Shown here: piece by piece, positions 8,264 to 15,230 of the stretch
How positions within the stretch are numbered: the stretch's first letter is position 1
Layout: each line of letters begins with the position of its first letter
NCBI GenBank assembly: GCA_035654835.1
Contig: DASRVZ010000085.1
Location: 1 to 26,105, forward strand
Direction of reading: 5' to 3'
Origin: UBA4719 sp035654835
GTDB taxonomy: Bacteria; Actinomycetota; Actinomycetes; Actinomycetales; Dermatophilaceae
DNA length: 26,105 nt
The notes under the pieces: model-generated
Told to the model about the DNA's origin: nothing
Databases searched by the model: none
Seen by the model: only the letters and a program-made list of their open reading frames with translations
Translations under genes and position numbers: made by a program

Positions 8264-8500
8264 ATGATCATCGACTGCAACACATGTCCGGTGCGCGGCC
8301 ATCGGTGTGACGATTGCGTGGTCTCGGTGCTGCTTGCGCCCGGGGCTGTTGAGCTCCCACTCGACAGGGCGGAGCGCAGGGTGGTGTCGATGTTCGTCGG
8401 CGCCGGGATGGCCAGCGCTGATACCGCGGCCGGTCTGTTCGCGCGGCACGAGCCCATGTCGTCCGTGGAGCACTGGGGTTCTGCCGACGCCGTCGGCTGA
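8264..8500 (+). CDS. Small CxxC-x6-CxxC putative zinc-binding protein
   Basis: A 78-residue cytosolic protein of unknown function. Its N-terminus carries Cys5, Cys8, Cys15 and Cys18 in the pattern CxxC-x6-CxxC (DCNTCPVRGHRCDDC), suited to binding one zinc ion. A conserved-looking segment LPLDRAERRVVSMFVGAGM follows. I recall similar small proteins as conserved hypotheticals in actinobacteria, often next to DNA-repair or cell-wall hydrolase genes. The ATG at 8264 was chosen because AGGAGG (8251-8256) ends 7 bases upstream; a GTG at 8261 is only 4 bases away and an upstream ATG at 8225 has no site. The last codons and stop lie inside the first copy of a 25-bp tandem duplication. Confidence 0.8.
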   Translation: MIIDCNTCPVRGHRCDDCVVSVLLAPGAVELPLDRAERRVVSMFVGAGMASADTAAGLFARHEPMSSVEHWGSADAVG

Positions 8501-8525
8501 GGGTTCTGCCGACGCCATCCGGTGA
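8476..8525 (+). repeat. 25-bp tandem duplication spanning a stop codon
   Basis: Two adjacent 25-base units, 8476-8500 and 8501-8525, match at 22 of 25 positions by hand alignment. Each begins GGGTTCTGCCGACGCC and ends TGA. The first unit supplies the last codons and stop of the small cysteine protein; the second lies outside the gene. The first unit also contains an inverted repeat, GCCGAC-GCC-GTCGGC (8483-8497), that could form a hairpin, but no T-run follows. Confidence 0.85.
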
Positions 8526-8580
8526 GCCGAGCGCCGACATGCTGCGCGCAGAGCTGAAACGGCGAGCACACCGTCCCAAC

Positions 8581-8586
8581 TACCAT
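8581..8586 (+). promoter_or_regulatory. Candidate -10 box of a leaderless promoter
   Basis: TACCAT fits TANNNT and lies exactly 6 bases before the ATG at 8593, which places the transcription start on the start codon. No Shine-Dalgarno sequence or clear -35 hexamer is present. Confidence 0.5.
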
Positions 8587-8592
8587 GGCGAG

Positions 8593-9963
8593 ATGACCAA
8601 GGGCAGGGGTGTCGCCGCGATCGCGTTGTGCGTCGGCCTTGTCGCCGCCGTCGCAGGACAGCTGAGCGGCAACCTTGACCTGCGCCTCGGCAACGGCCGG
8701 GTGCCACACGTCGTCCCCTTTGCGCTGCCCGGCAATGACATCACCGACCGGGCCGCGTCATCGGTGCCGAAGGTGGACGAGCGGACAGCCCGTATGGCGG
8801 CCGCCCAGGATCTGCTGTCCGCCCGAGCAGCGGCCGTGAAGACCCGGGACAAGAGCGCGTGGATGGCCACGGTCGACGTTCCCGCCGCGGCGTTTCGAGG
8901 GCGTCAGTCCACGGTCTTCGACAACCTCCTCAAGCTGCCACTCGGCGAGTTCTCATATGGCACGGTAGCTCTGGCTCCTCCGCTGGCCGAGGAGCGCGCC
9001 CAGCGGGTGGTGCCCAATGCGTGGGTGTTCACGGCCGCCGGGACGTACTCGCTGGCCGGATACGACCGCGCTCCACGCTCTTTCGACGCGATATACACGC
9101 TGGTGCAACGACCAGGCGGTTGGCGCATCGCGGACGACGCCGACGGCGACGTGGCCATGCAGATCTGGGACCTGCCACACATGAAGGTGATGCAGGGCCG
9201 GTCCGGCATCGTGATCGGCAATGCCCCCGAGGCGCGGATGCGCGACTACAGCGCGACCGTCGACTCAGCCGTTCGCCGGGTGGCCGGGGTGTGGGGCAAG
9301 GACTGGAACGCTCACGTGGTGGTCGTGACGCCGTCCACCACGAAGGAGTTCGCAAGTCTGCTGTTCCGTTCCTCCGACAAGGGGCTCGATCAGGTGGCAG
9401 CGATCACCCAGGGCGTGATCGACCCGAGCCAGCGGGCACAGGGGGACCGGGTCGTCATCAATCCCAAGGCATTCACGGCCTTGCAGCCCATCGGACGGCG
9501 CGTGGTCATCACGCATGAGCTAACACACGTCGCAGCCCGCTCGTCCACCATCAGGTCGGTGCCGATCTGGTTGTCCGAAGGAATGGCCGACTACGTGGGC
9601 TACTCGGGTCTCGACCTTCCGCGTGCACGCGTGGCCGCCGATCTGCTCGTTCTCGTTCGTCAGGGCAAGGGCCCCAAGGCGCTGCCCACCGAGGCCGATT
9701 TCGACCCAGCGAAGACGACGATTGCGCCGTTCTACTCCGCCTCCTGGCTTGCGGTGTCTCATCTGGTCGACCTCTACGGCCAGGCAAAGGTCGTCGCGTT
9801 CTATCGCTCGATGGCCGGGGGACCGAGCGCTGACAAGGCGGTGGGGCTCGACCCCGGTGCCACCGCCGCGCTGGCGTTCCCCGCCAGCTTTGGAGTCACA
9901 CAGGCGCAGTTCGTCACCGGTTGGGAGCACTACCTGATGACCCTTGCGCGTGCCAAGGGATGA
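8593..9963 (+). CDS. Exported or membrane-anchored HExxH putative metallopeptidase
   Basis: A 456-residue protein starting with a short positive segment and a hydrophobic stretch (about residues 6-22), either a signal peptide or a single anchor, so it should act outside the membrane. The C-terminal half resembles the peptidase MA superfamily: HELTH at 308-312 gives two zinc histidines and the catalytic glutamate, and WLSEGMADY supplies a third ligand candidate, Glu329, 16 residues later. The region between (about 60-250) looks like an NTF2-like or Cif-like accessory domain (QRPGGWRIADDADGD), but this is uncertain. The ATG at 8593 was chosen for the leaderless -10 box and because it puts the hydrophobic segment at the N-terminus. 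An upstream ATG at 8539 is possible. Substrate unknown. It converges on the acyl-CoA synthetase gene 27 bases away. Confidence 0.82.
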   Translation: MTKGRGVAAIALCVGLVAAVAGQLSGNLDLRLGNGRVPHVVPFALPGNDITDRAASSVPKVDERTARMAAAQDLLSARAAAVKTRDKSAWMATVDVPAAAFRGRQSTVFDNLLKLPLGEFSYGTVALAPPLAEERAQRVVPNAWVFTAAGTYSLAGYDRAPRSFDAIYTLVQRPGGWRIADDADGDVAMQIWDLPHMKVMQGRSGIVIGNAPEARMRDYSATVDSAVRRVAGVWGKDWNAHVVVVTPSTTKEFASLLFRSSDKGLDQVAAITQGVIDPSQRAQGDRVVINPKAFTALQPIGRRVVITHELTHVAARSSTIRSVPIWLSEGMADYVGYSGLDLPRARVAADLLVLVRQGKGPKALPTEADFDPAKTTIAPFYSASWLAVSHLVDLYGQAKVVAFYRSMAGGPSADKAVGLDPGATAALAFPASFGVTQAQFVTGWEHYLMTLARAKG

Positions 9964-9990
9964 GTCGCTGGCGGGTCAGCTGCCGGACGG

Positions 9991-11790
9991 TCAATCCCTG
10001 GGGGCGGCGTACAACGCTTCAACGGCGGGCGCATAGTCCTTCATCACGGTGTTGCGCTTGAGCTTCAGCGACGGAGTCAGATAGCCATTCTCCTCGGTGA
10101 AGTCACCGGCAAGGACCGTGAACTTTCGAATCGACTCTGCCCTGCTCACGGCCTCGTTGGCCCCGTCGACTGCTCTCTGGATCTCGGCGAGGACGACCTC
10201 GTTGGTGCGGGCTTGATCCATGGAGAGACCCTGAAGGCCGTTGTTCTTGGCCCAGGAGGGGAGCATCTCGGCGTCAAGGGTGACCAGCGCGCCGATGAAG
10301 GGCTTCTGGTCGCCGACCACGATGCACTGTGACACCAGAGGATGAGCCCGCAGTCGGTCCTCAAGGACCGCGGGGGCGACGTTCTTGCCTCCGGCAGTGA
10401 TCAGGAGCTCCTTCTTGCGACCGGTGATCCGCAGGAACCCATCGTTGTCCAGCTCTCCGATGTCGCCTGTGTGGAACCACCCGTCCACGATGGCGTCCTT
10501 GGTTGCGTTCTCGTTGTTGCGGTAGGCCGAGAAGACGCTGTTGCCCTTGACCAGGATCTCTCCGTCGTCGGCGATCTGGATGGAGACCCCAGGCAGGGGC
10601 GGACCCACTGTGCCGATCTTGATCACCTCAGGGGTGTTGAGAGTCGCTGGCGCCGTGGTCTCGGTCAGTCCGTAGCCTTCGAGCACGGTAAGCCCGATCC
10701 CGCGGTAGAAGTGGCCCAGACGGGCGCCCAGCGGGGCGCCACCCGAGATGGCATACGCGACCTTGCCGCCCATGGCAGCCCGAAGCTTGCTGTAGACGAG
10801 CTTGTCGAACAAGGCGTGCTTGGCGTTGAGCAGTGCACCCGGCTTGCCGTCATCGTGTGCGGTGCTTCAGGCCATGGCCGTCGCGGCTGCCGTCGCGAAG
10901 ATCTTGCCCTTGCCCTCGGCAGCCGCCTTCTGCTCCGAGGAGTTGTAGATCTTCTCGAAGACGCGCGGCACCGACAGGATGAAGGTCGGGGAGAAGGTCC
11001 CGAAGTCGGCGAGCAGGTTCTTGATATCAGCGGTGTGCCCCATCCGGACCCCGGCCTGGACACAGACAACCTCGACGAACCGCGCGAACACATGGGCCAG
11101 AGGCAGGAACAACAGTGTGGATGCGCCCGGCGCGGATACGACCACCTTCATGCGCTCAACGCTGTTCTCGGCCAGGGCCATGAAGTTGTCGTGGGTGAGC
11201 TGGCAACCCTTGGGACGACCAGTGGTGCCCGACGTGTAGATGACCGTGGCGACGTCGGCACGAGTGGCATGACCGCGGCGGGCCTCAAGGGCCTCATCAG
11301 TGATCTCTTGACCAGCCGCCTTGAGCTCGTCGAGCCCCCCGTCGTCAATCTGCCAGACGTGACGAAGTTCGGGCTGGTTCGGATGTACTGCGGCGAGCGT
11401 CCGGGCGTGCGTCGGCGTCTCCAGGATGACGGCAGCGCAACCTGAGTCGCCGATGATCCAGCTGACCTGCTCGGCCGAGGACGTCTCATAGATCGGCACA
11501 GAGACCGCGCCGGCGGTCCACACGGCGAAATCAGCCAGGGTCCACTCATAGCGCGTCTTGCTCATGATCGCGACACGCTCCCCGAGGCCGATCCCGGCAG
11601 CCATCAGACCTTTGGCGAGGGCGTGGACGTCAGCGAGGAACTCGGCGTTCGTGATGTCGGTCCACGCGCCTGCCGACGGTGTGGAGAACGCCACGTCGTG
11701 AGGTCGGATGTGGCCGTTGCGGACGGGGAGGTCCGACAAGTTGCCGGCGACCTGTGGGGTCACGAGCGGGGGAACCGTAATGTTCTTCAC
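9991..11790 (-). pseudogene. fadD: Long-chain fatty-acid-CoA ligase (FadD15-like) interrupted by one in-frame TGA
   Basis: AMP-forming acyl-CoA synthetase, which activates fatty acids through an acyl-adenylate. The frame starts at a GTG (11788-11790) with AAAGGAG 5-6 bases upstream and runs 307 codons to a TGA at 10867-10869. It then continues in the same frame to the true stop at 9991, for about 599 residues in all, the normal family size. The upstream part holds the P-loop motif YTSGTTGRPKG. The downstream part holds GYGLTETTAP, the GWFHTGDIGELDNDG segment with its ATP-binding Asp, RITGRKKELLITAGGKNVAP, and the C-terminal lysine region PSLKLKRN. No other lesion was found, so the mutation is recent, a sequence error, or suppressed in the cell. 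A TTG at 10810-10812 could restart the C-terminal part alone, but neither half would be a complete enzyme. Confidence 0.88.
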
Positions 11791-11794
11791 GCAG

Positions 11795-11803
11795 TCTCCT
11801 TTG
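11795..11803 (-). promoter_or_regulatory. Ribosome binding site of the acyl-CoA synthetase gene
   Basis: Read on the minus strand, AAAGGAGA lies about 5 bases before the GTG at 11788-11790. It is among the strongest Shine-Dalgarno matches in the window and fixes this GTG as the start. Confidence 0.75.
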
Positions 11804-12049
11804 AGACATGGTCATGCGAGCACGTCAGTTGGACGTGATGATGCGGGGATCGTGAGCACGCGAGTGGGACGCGATCGTGCCAGCAAGCACCCTGCAAACA
11901 CCCTGAGCGATTGGAAGCCCTGGGCACAATGCTCATGGCTGGTCGCTGGTCGTTTCCCCTGGGCGGATGCACTGGGGAGAAGACTACGTCCTGAACCGCC
12001 GGCAAGCGTCCGGCGTGCTCGTCAACGAGGCCAAGGTAGCCTTCCCTGC
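11804..12049. promoter_or_regulatory. Divergent intergenic region with two repeated near-palindromes and a hairpin
   Basis: This region separates the acyl-CoA synthetase start from the SRPBCC operon start. It contains two related 28-base blocks, 11818-11845 and 11854-11881, with 21 of 28 matching positions and a 36-base period. The first block contains a perfect inverted repeat, CACGTC (11821-11826) and GACGTG (11832-11837), around a 5-base loop; the second is an imperfect version. A separate inverted repeat, CGCCGG (11997-12002) and CCGGCG (12010-12015), lies nearer the SRPBCC gene. The paired blocks sit just upstream of the synthetase ribosome site and would suit binding of a dimeric repressor, though none is encoded nearby. 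Confidence 0.4.
12037..12042 (+). promoter_or_regulatory. Candidate -10 box of a leaderless promoter
   Basis: TAGCCT fits TANNNT and ends 7 bases before the ATG at 12050. It would drive the whole SRPBCC-ArsA-zinc ribbon-ROK-ROK-EEP operon. No clear -35 hexamer or Shine-Dalgarno sequence is seen. Confidence 0.45.
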
Positions 12050-12493
12050 ATGGCCGATCGCACTGAGTCCAGCACCGTCATCAACGCCGCACCTGGTGCG
12101 GTCCTCGACGTCATCGCAGATTTCGACAGCTATCCCGAATGGGCAGCCGAGGTCAGGAAGGTCGCGGTGCTCTCCGAGGACGGCGACGGATGGGCTGACC
12201 AGGTCGAGTTCACGCTGGACGCCGGTGCCATCAAGGACACCTACGTCCTGGAGTACGACTGGGACGTGGCCGAGGACGGCACGGGGGTGGTCTCGTGGAC
12301 CCTGGTCAGCGCACAGGTGCTCAAGGCGATGAATGGGTCCTACACCCTTGAGGCCAGCGGCACCGACACCCTCGTCACCTATCGACTGTCGGTGGACGTC
12401 AAGATTCCCATGCTGGGCATGCTGAAGCGCAAGGCCGAGAGGGTCATCATCGACACCGCGCTGAAGGCGCTCAAGAAGAGGGTCGAGGCCTGA
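12050..12493 (+). CDS. SRPBCC (START-like) family protein
   Basis: A 147-residue protein with the SRPBCC/polyketide-cyclase fold, a helix-grip barrel that usually binds a hydrophobic ligand. Typical signs are the start STVINAAPGAVLDVIADFDSY, followed by PEWAAEVRKVAVL, and a C-terminal amphipathic helix (about residues 120-147). It resembles the M. tuberculosis Rv2185c type (from memory), whose ligand is not established. The short start at 12050 is preferred over an upstream frame from 11708, because homologues begin here and a -10 box lies just before it. It is the first gene of a six-gene operon; the ArsA-like gene starts 19 bases after its stop, which suggests the two work together. Confidence 0.9.
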   Translation: MADRTESSTVINAAPGAVLDVIADFDSYPEWAAEVRKVAVLSEDGDGWADQVEFTLDAGAIKDTYVLEYDWDVAEDGTGVVSWTLVSAQVLKAMNGSYTLEASGTDTLVTYRLSVDVKIPMLGMLKRKAERVIIDTALKALKKRVEA

Positions 12494-12512
12494 GCCGGGG
12501 CCGGGGGATCTC

Positions 12513-13742
12513 GTGAGGGTCATTCTCTTCACCGGCAAGGGCGGTGTCGGCAAGACGACGACAGCCGCCGCGACCGCCGTGCAAGCCGCACGTCAGGGCA
12601 TCAAGACGTTGGTCATGTCGACCGACGCGGCCCACTCGCTCGGCGACGCCCTCGGTGTCGATCTGGCGGCGGCGACCGACTGCCCCGACCCCGTGGCCGA
12701 GGTCGAGGTCGAGGTCGAGTCCAGCCTGTACGCCTTGCAGCTGAGCGCAGCTCACAGTGTTCGGCGATCCTGGCGGTCGGTGCAGGACTACCTCCTGACC
12801 GTGCTCAACTCGGTGGGCGTGGATCCGGTCGTCGCCGAGGAGATGACCGAGCTCCCCGGCGCAGACGAGATCGTCGCGCTGCTCGAGCTCCGAGCTCAGA
12901 TCGAGTCGGGTCCGTGGGACCTGGTCATCGTCGACTGCGCGCCGACCGCAGAGACGTTGCGGTTGTTGGCGCTGCCCGAGGCTCTGGCCTGGCACCTCGA
13001 GAGGCTCATGCCGGCGCAGCGAGGCCTCTTGCGAAGGCTGCGCCCCGCAGCCGCTGCAGCAGCCGGGCTCCCACTCCCGGAGCTGCAGGTGATGGAGTCC
13101 TTGCGTCGTTGGCGCGAGGCCCTGCAAGACATTCGGTCGATCCTCACCGCAGAGACAACCTCTGTTCGGTTGGTCCTCACCCCAGAGCGCGTGGTCATCG
13201 CCGAGTCGCGGCGGACGCTGACATCCTTGCGGCTCTATGGGTTTGCCGTTGACCAGATCGTGGTCAACAGGGTCTTCCCCCGAGCAGACCAGGAGTCGAC
13301 CGACACCGCGTGGCTGGCCGGCTGGAACGAAGCACAGCAGAGAGGCCTGTCCGAGGTCCGACACTCCTTCGCGCCGTTGCCGATCGTGATCACGCCCTAC
13401 CTACCGCACGAACCTGTGGGCGCGGACGCGCTCGCAGCGCTGGCGCAGGCACGCACGGGTGAGATTCGCGATGTCATGACGCTGGCGCCCGTTCCTGGCA
13501 TGACCGTGCAGCCGGACGACGAGGGGTACCTCCTGACGTTGCCCCTGCCTTTGGTGACGGCGGCCGAAGTGGACCTCAAACGGCGCGGGGACGAACTGCT
13601 CGTGGCGGTGGGCGATCATCGCCGGGTGCTGTCGCTGCCCAGTGTTCTGCGTCGGTGCATTGTCATGGGGGCGACGGTGAGGGGCGCCACGCTTCGCGTC
13701 AGCTTCATGCCTGACGAGAAAGTGTGGCCTGTCGATGACTGA
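12513..13742 (+). CDS. ArsA/Get3-family ATPase with C-terminal HSP20-like domain
   Basis: A 409-residue P-loop ATPase of the deviant Walker type. The Walker A loop GKGGVGKTT (8-16), switch I STDAAHSLGDAL (36-47) and switch II region DCAPTAETLRLL (141-152) define the ArsA/Get3 group. Residues about 325-405 form a beta-rich segment (beginning VQPDDEGYLLTLPLP) that matches the HSP20-like domain attached to many bacterial ArsA homologues. It is a single ATPase unit, with no arsR, arsB or arsC nearby, so arsenite transport is unlikely. A role in handling hydrophobic or membrane-bound clients is possible but unproven. The GTG start (12513-12515) follows a GGGGGA site. The gene overlaps the next by 8 bases. 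Three tandem GAGGTC hexamers (12699-12716) encode part of an acidic EVEVE stretch. Confidence 0.9.
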   Translation: MRVILFTGKGGVGKTTTAAATAVQAARQGIKTLVMSTDAAHSLGDALGVDLAAATDCPDPVAEVEVEVESSLYALQLSAAHSVRRSWRSVQDYLLTVLNSVGVDPVVAEEMTELPGADEIVALLELRAQIESGPWDLVIVDCAPTAETLRLLALPEALAWHLERLMPAQRGLLRRLRPAAAAAAGLPLPELQVMESLRRWREALQDIRSILTAETTSVRLVLTPERVVIAESRRTLTSLRLYGFAVDQIVVNRVFPRADQESTDTAWLAGWNEAQQRGLSEVRHSFAPLPIVITPYLPHEPVGADALAALAQARTGEIRDVMTLAPVPGMTVQPDDEGYLLTLPLPLVTAAEVDLKRRGDELLVAVGDHRRVLSLPSVLRRCIVMGATVRGATLRVSFMPDEKVWPVDD

Positions 13743-14274
13743 CCAACCCCAGCCCTCGATCGGCACGGTTGCCGAAGAGGCAGCACGGCTGATCTCGGCC
13801 GTTGCCGCGATGGCTCCCTCCACCGGCACCACCACCCACGACCCCAGCCAGTATTCCGGTTGCCCGGCTCCGGACCTCGCGTCACCGCCCACGGAGCATT
13901 CCTCGCCTCTCGAGGACACCGTTCGCCCTGACGATGCGCCGCCGGAGCGAGCGTCATCGGAGCAAGCACCGAACGGTGACCCCGGTCCGGGCGCACCGCA
14001 TGTCTGCACCGCGTGTGGGGGCGTCAACGACGGCACCCCGGTCGCCTGCAAGCTGTGTCCGTTGTGCCAAGGCATCGCGCTGCTTCGCTCGGTTCGGCCA
14101 GAGACGGTGGATCGGCTGGCCGACCTCGCCTCTGTCGTCGCTACCACCCTTCGGGACATGGCTACCCAGTCGCGGGCATCCGGCCCGGGCTCAGGGTCCG
14201 GGTCAGGTCCCGGGAGGCCTTCGGATGGCCCCGTGGTCCAGGACATTCGTGTGGACGACGGGGACGAAGGATGA
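13735..14274 (+). CDS. DUF5304-like protein with cysteine-rich zinc-ribbon motif
   Basis: A 179-residue protein of unknown function. It has an N-terminal helix (about 10-27), a disordered Pro/Ser/Glu-rich linker (30-88), a cysteine cluster CTAC (91-94) and CKLCPLC (105-111), a helix that may pair with the ArsA-like partner (115-145), and a Gly/Ser-rich acidic tail. The cysteines could hold one zinc ion. Its place between the ArsA-like ATPase and sugar kinases matches the M. tuberculosis Rv2183c and Streptomyces DUF5304 neighbourhood (from memory). The start overlaps the ATPase stop by 8 bases and its own stop overlaps the first ROK kinase by 4 bases (ATGA), so its translation is tightly coupled to both. 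Confidence 0.8.
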   Translation: MTDQPQPSIGTVAEEAARLISAVAAMAPSTGTTTHDPSQYSGCPAPDLASPPTEHSSPLEDTVRPDDAPPERASSEQAPNGDPGPGAPHVCTACGGVNDGTPVACKLCPLCQGIALLRSVRPETVDRLADLASVVATTLRDMATQSRASGPGSGSGSGPGRPSDGPVVQDIRVDDGDEG

Positions 14275-15230
14275 CGCGCTTGAGAGCCACGATCGGTCTG
14301 GATATCGGTGGCACCAAGATCAGCGGCTGTGTCATCGACTCGAACGGGGTGGTCCTGGCCAAGGGACGCAAGGACACCCCCGCCCAAGATCCCGGGGCCA
14401 TCGTCGACTACTCGGCCGATCTGATCCGGGAACTGTCCTTCGAGCGCGAGATCGACGCGGTCGGGGTGGCCTGTGCCGCCTTCATCGACCGCGCGGGGTC
14501 GACGGTGTTGTTCGCCCCGAACCTGGCCTGGCGGGACCTGCCGTTGAAACAGCTTCTCGAATCTGCACTCGGCCTCCCTGTCACCGTCGAGAACGACGCC
14601 AACGCCGCTGCGTGGGGCGAGTTCCGGTTCGGCGCCGCTGTGGGGGCGGCCGACATGGTGCTGGTCACCGTCGGCACGGGCATCGGCGGCGGGGTAGTGA
14701 CCAACGGTGCCCTGCTGCGCGGAGCCTTCGGCATCGCCGCCGAGCTGGGCCACATGCGAGTGGTCCCGGGGGGAATCCGTTGCGGTTGTGGCAATCGCGG
14801 TTGCTGGGAGCAGTACGCCAGCGGGACCGCTCTGGTGCGAGAAGCTCGCGAGCTGGTGGTCTCCGGCACACCGCACGCTGCCCGACTCAGTGAGCTGTGC
14901 GCTGGTGATCCCGACCGGCTCACCGGACCAGACGTCACCAGCGCCGCTGCCGAAGGCGATCCGGCGGCAGTTGAGTTGCTGTCCGACCTCGGGACATGGA
15001 TCGGTGAAGGCGCAGCCTCGGTGACCGCCATCCTCGACCCCGAGCTCATCGTGCTCGGCGGGGGTGTGGCCGAGGCTGGGGGGCTGTTGATCGATCCCGC
15101 TGTTGCCGCATTCCGTCGCCACCTGACGGGCCGCGGGCACCGGCCGGAGGCGCGGTTCGTCGTGGCGACTCTTGGCAACGACGCCGGGATGATCGGCGCG
15201 GCCGACCTGGCCGCGCGGGCTCACCGATGA
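14271..15230 (+). CDS. ROK family sugar kinase 1 (probable glucokinase)
   Basis: A 319-residue cytosolic ROK kinase, probably phosphorylating glucose or a related hexose with ATP or polyphosphate. It has the phosphate loop GLDIGGTKISG (9-19), the catalytic base in ENDANAAAWGE (Asp109), VTVGTGIGGG (133-141), and the zinc site of the ROK family: His161 in ELGHM plus Cys171, Cys173 and Cys178 in CGCGNRGC. The ATG at 14271 overlaps the upstream stop (ATGA), so the longer frame reaching back to 14013 is rejected. The stop overlaps the next ROK gene by 4 bases. Enzyme activity as opposed to a regulatory role is supported by the intact motifs and the lack of a DNA-binding domain. Confidence 0.92.
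   Translation: MTRLRATIGLDIGGTKISGCVIDSNGVVLAKGRKDTPAQDPGAIVDYSADLIRELSFEREIDAVGVACAAFIDRAGSTVLFAPNLAWRDLPLKQLLESALGLPVTVENDANAAAWGEFRFGAAVGAADMVLVTVGTGIGGGVVTNGALLRGAFGIAAELGHMRVVPGGIRCGCGNRGCWEQYASGTALVREARELVVSGTPHAARLSELCAGDPDRLTGPDVTSAAAEGDPAAVELLSDLGTWIGEGAASVTAILDPELIVLGGGVAEAGGLLIDPAVAAFRRHLTGRGHRPEARFVVATLGNDAGMIGAADLAARAHR

Noticed and set aside
10867..10869. TGA in the acyl-CoA synthetase read as selenocysteine.
   Set aside because: The codon is not at a catalytic position, no cysteine is known there in the family, and no SECIS-like hairpin is evident just downstream.
12699..12719. Tandem GAGGTC hexamers.
   Set aside because: In frame and encoding an acidic EVEVE stretch inside the ArsA-like protein; a simple coding repeat with no sign of another role.
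12513..13742. ArsA-like ATPase as part of an arsenite efflux system.
   Set aside because: There is no arsB, arsC, arsD or arsR nearby and the protein has a single ATPase unit with an HSP20-like domain; the neighbours fit the conserved actinobacterial cassette.
13401..15224. A 607-codon minus-strand open frame opposite the ArsA, zinc-ribbon and first ROK genes.
   Set aside because: The plus strand here encodes proteins with full recognisable motifs. Long antisense frames are common in high-GC DNA, and this one has low-complexity, motif-free sequence.
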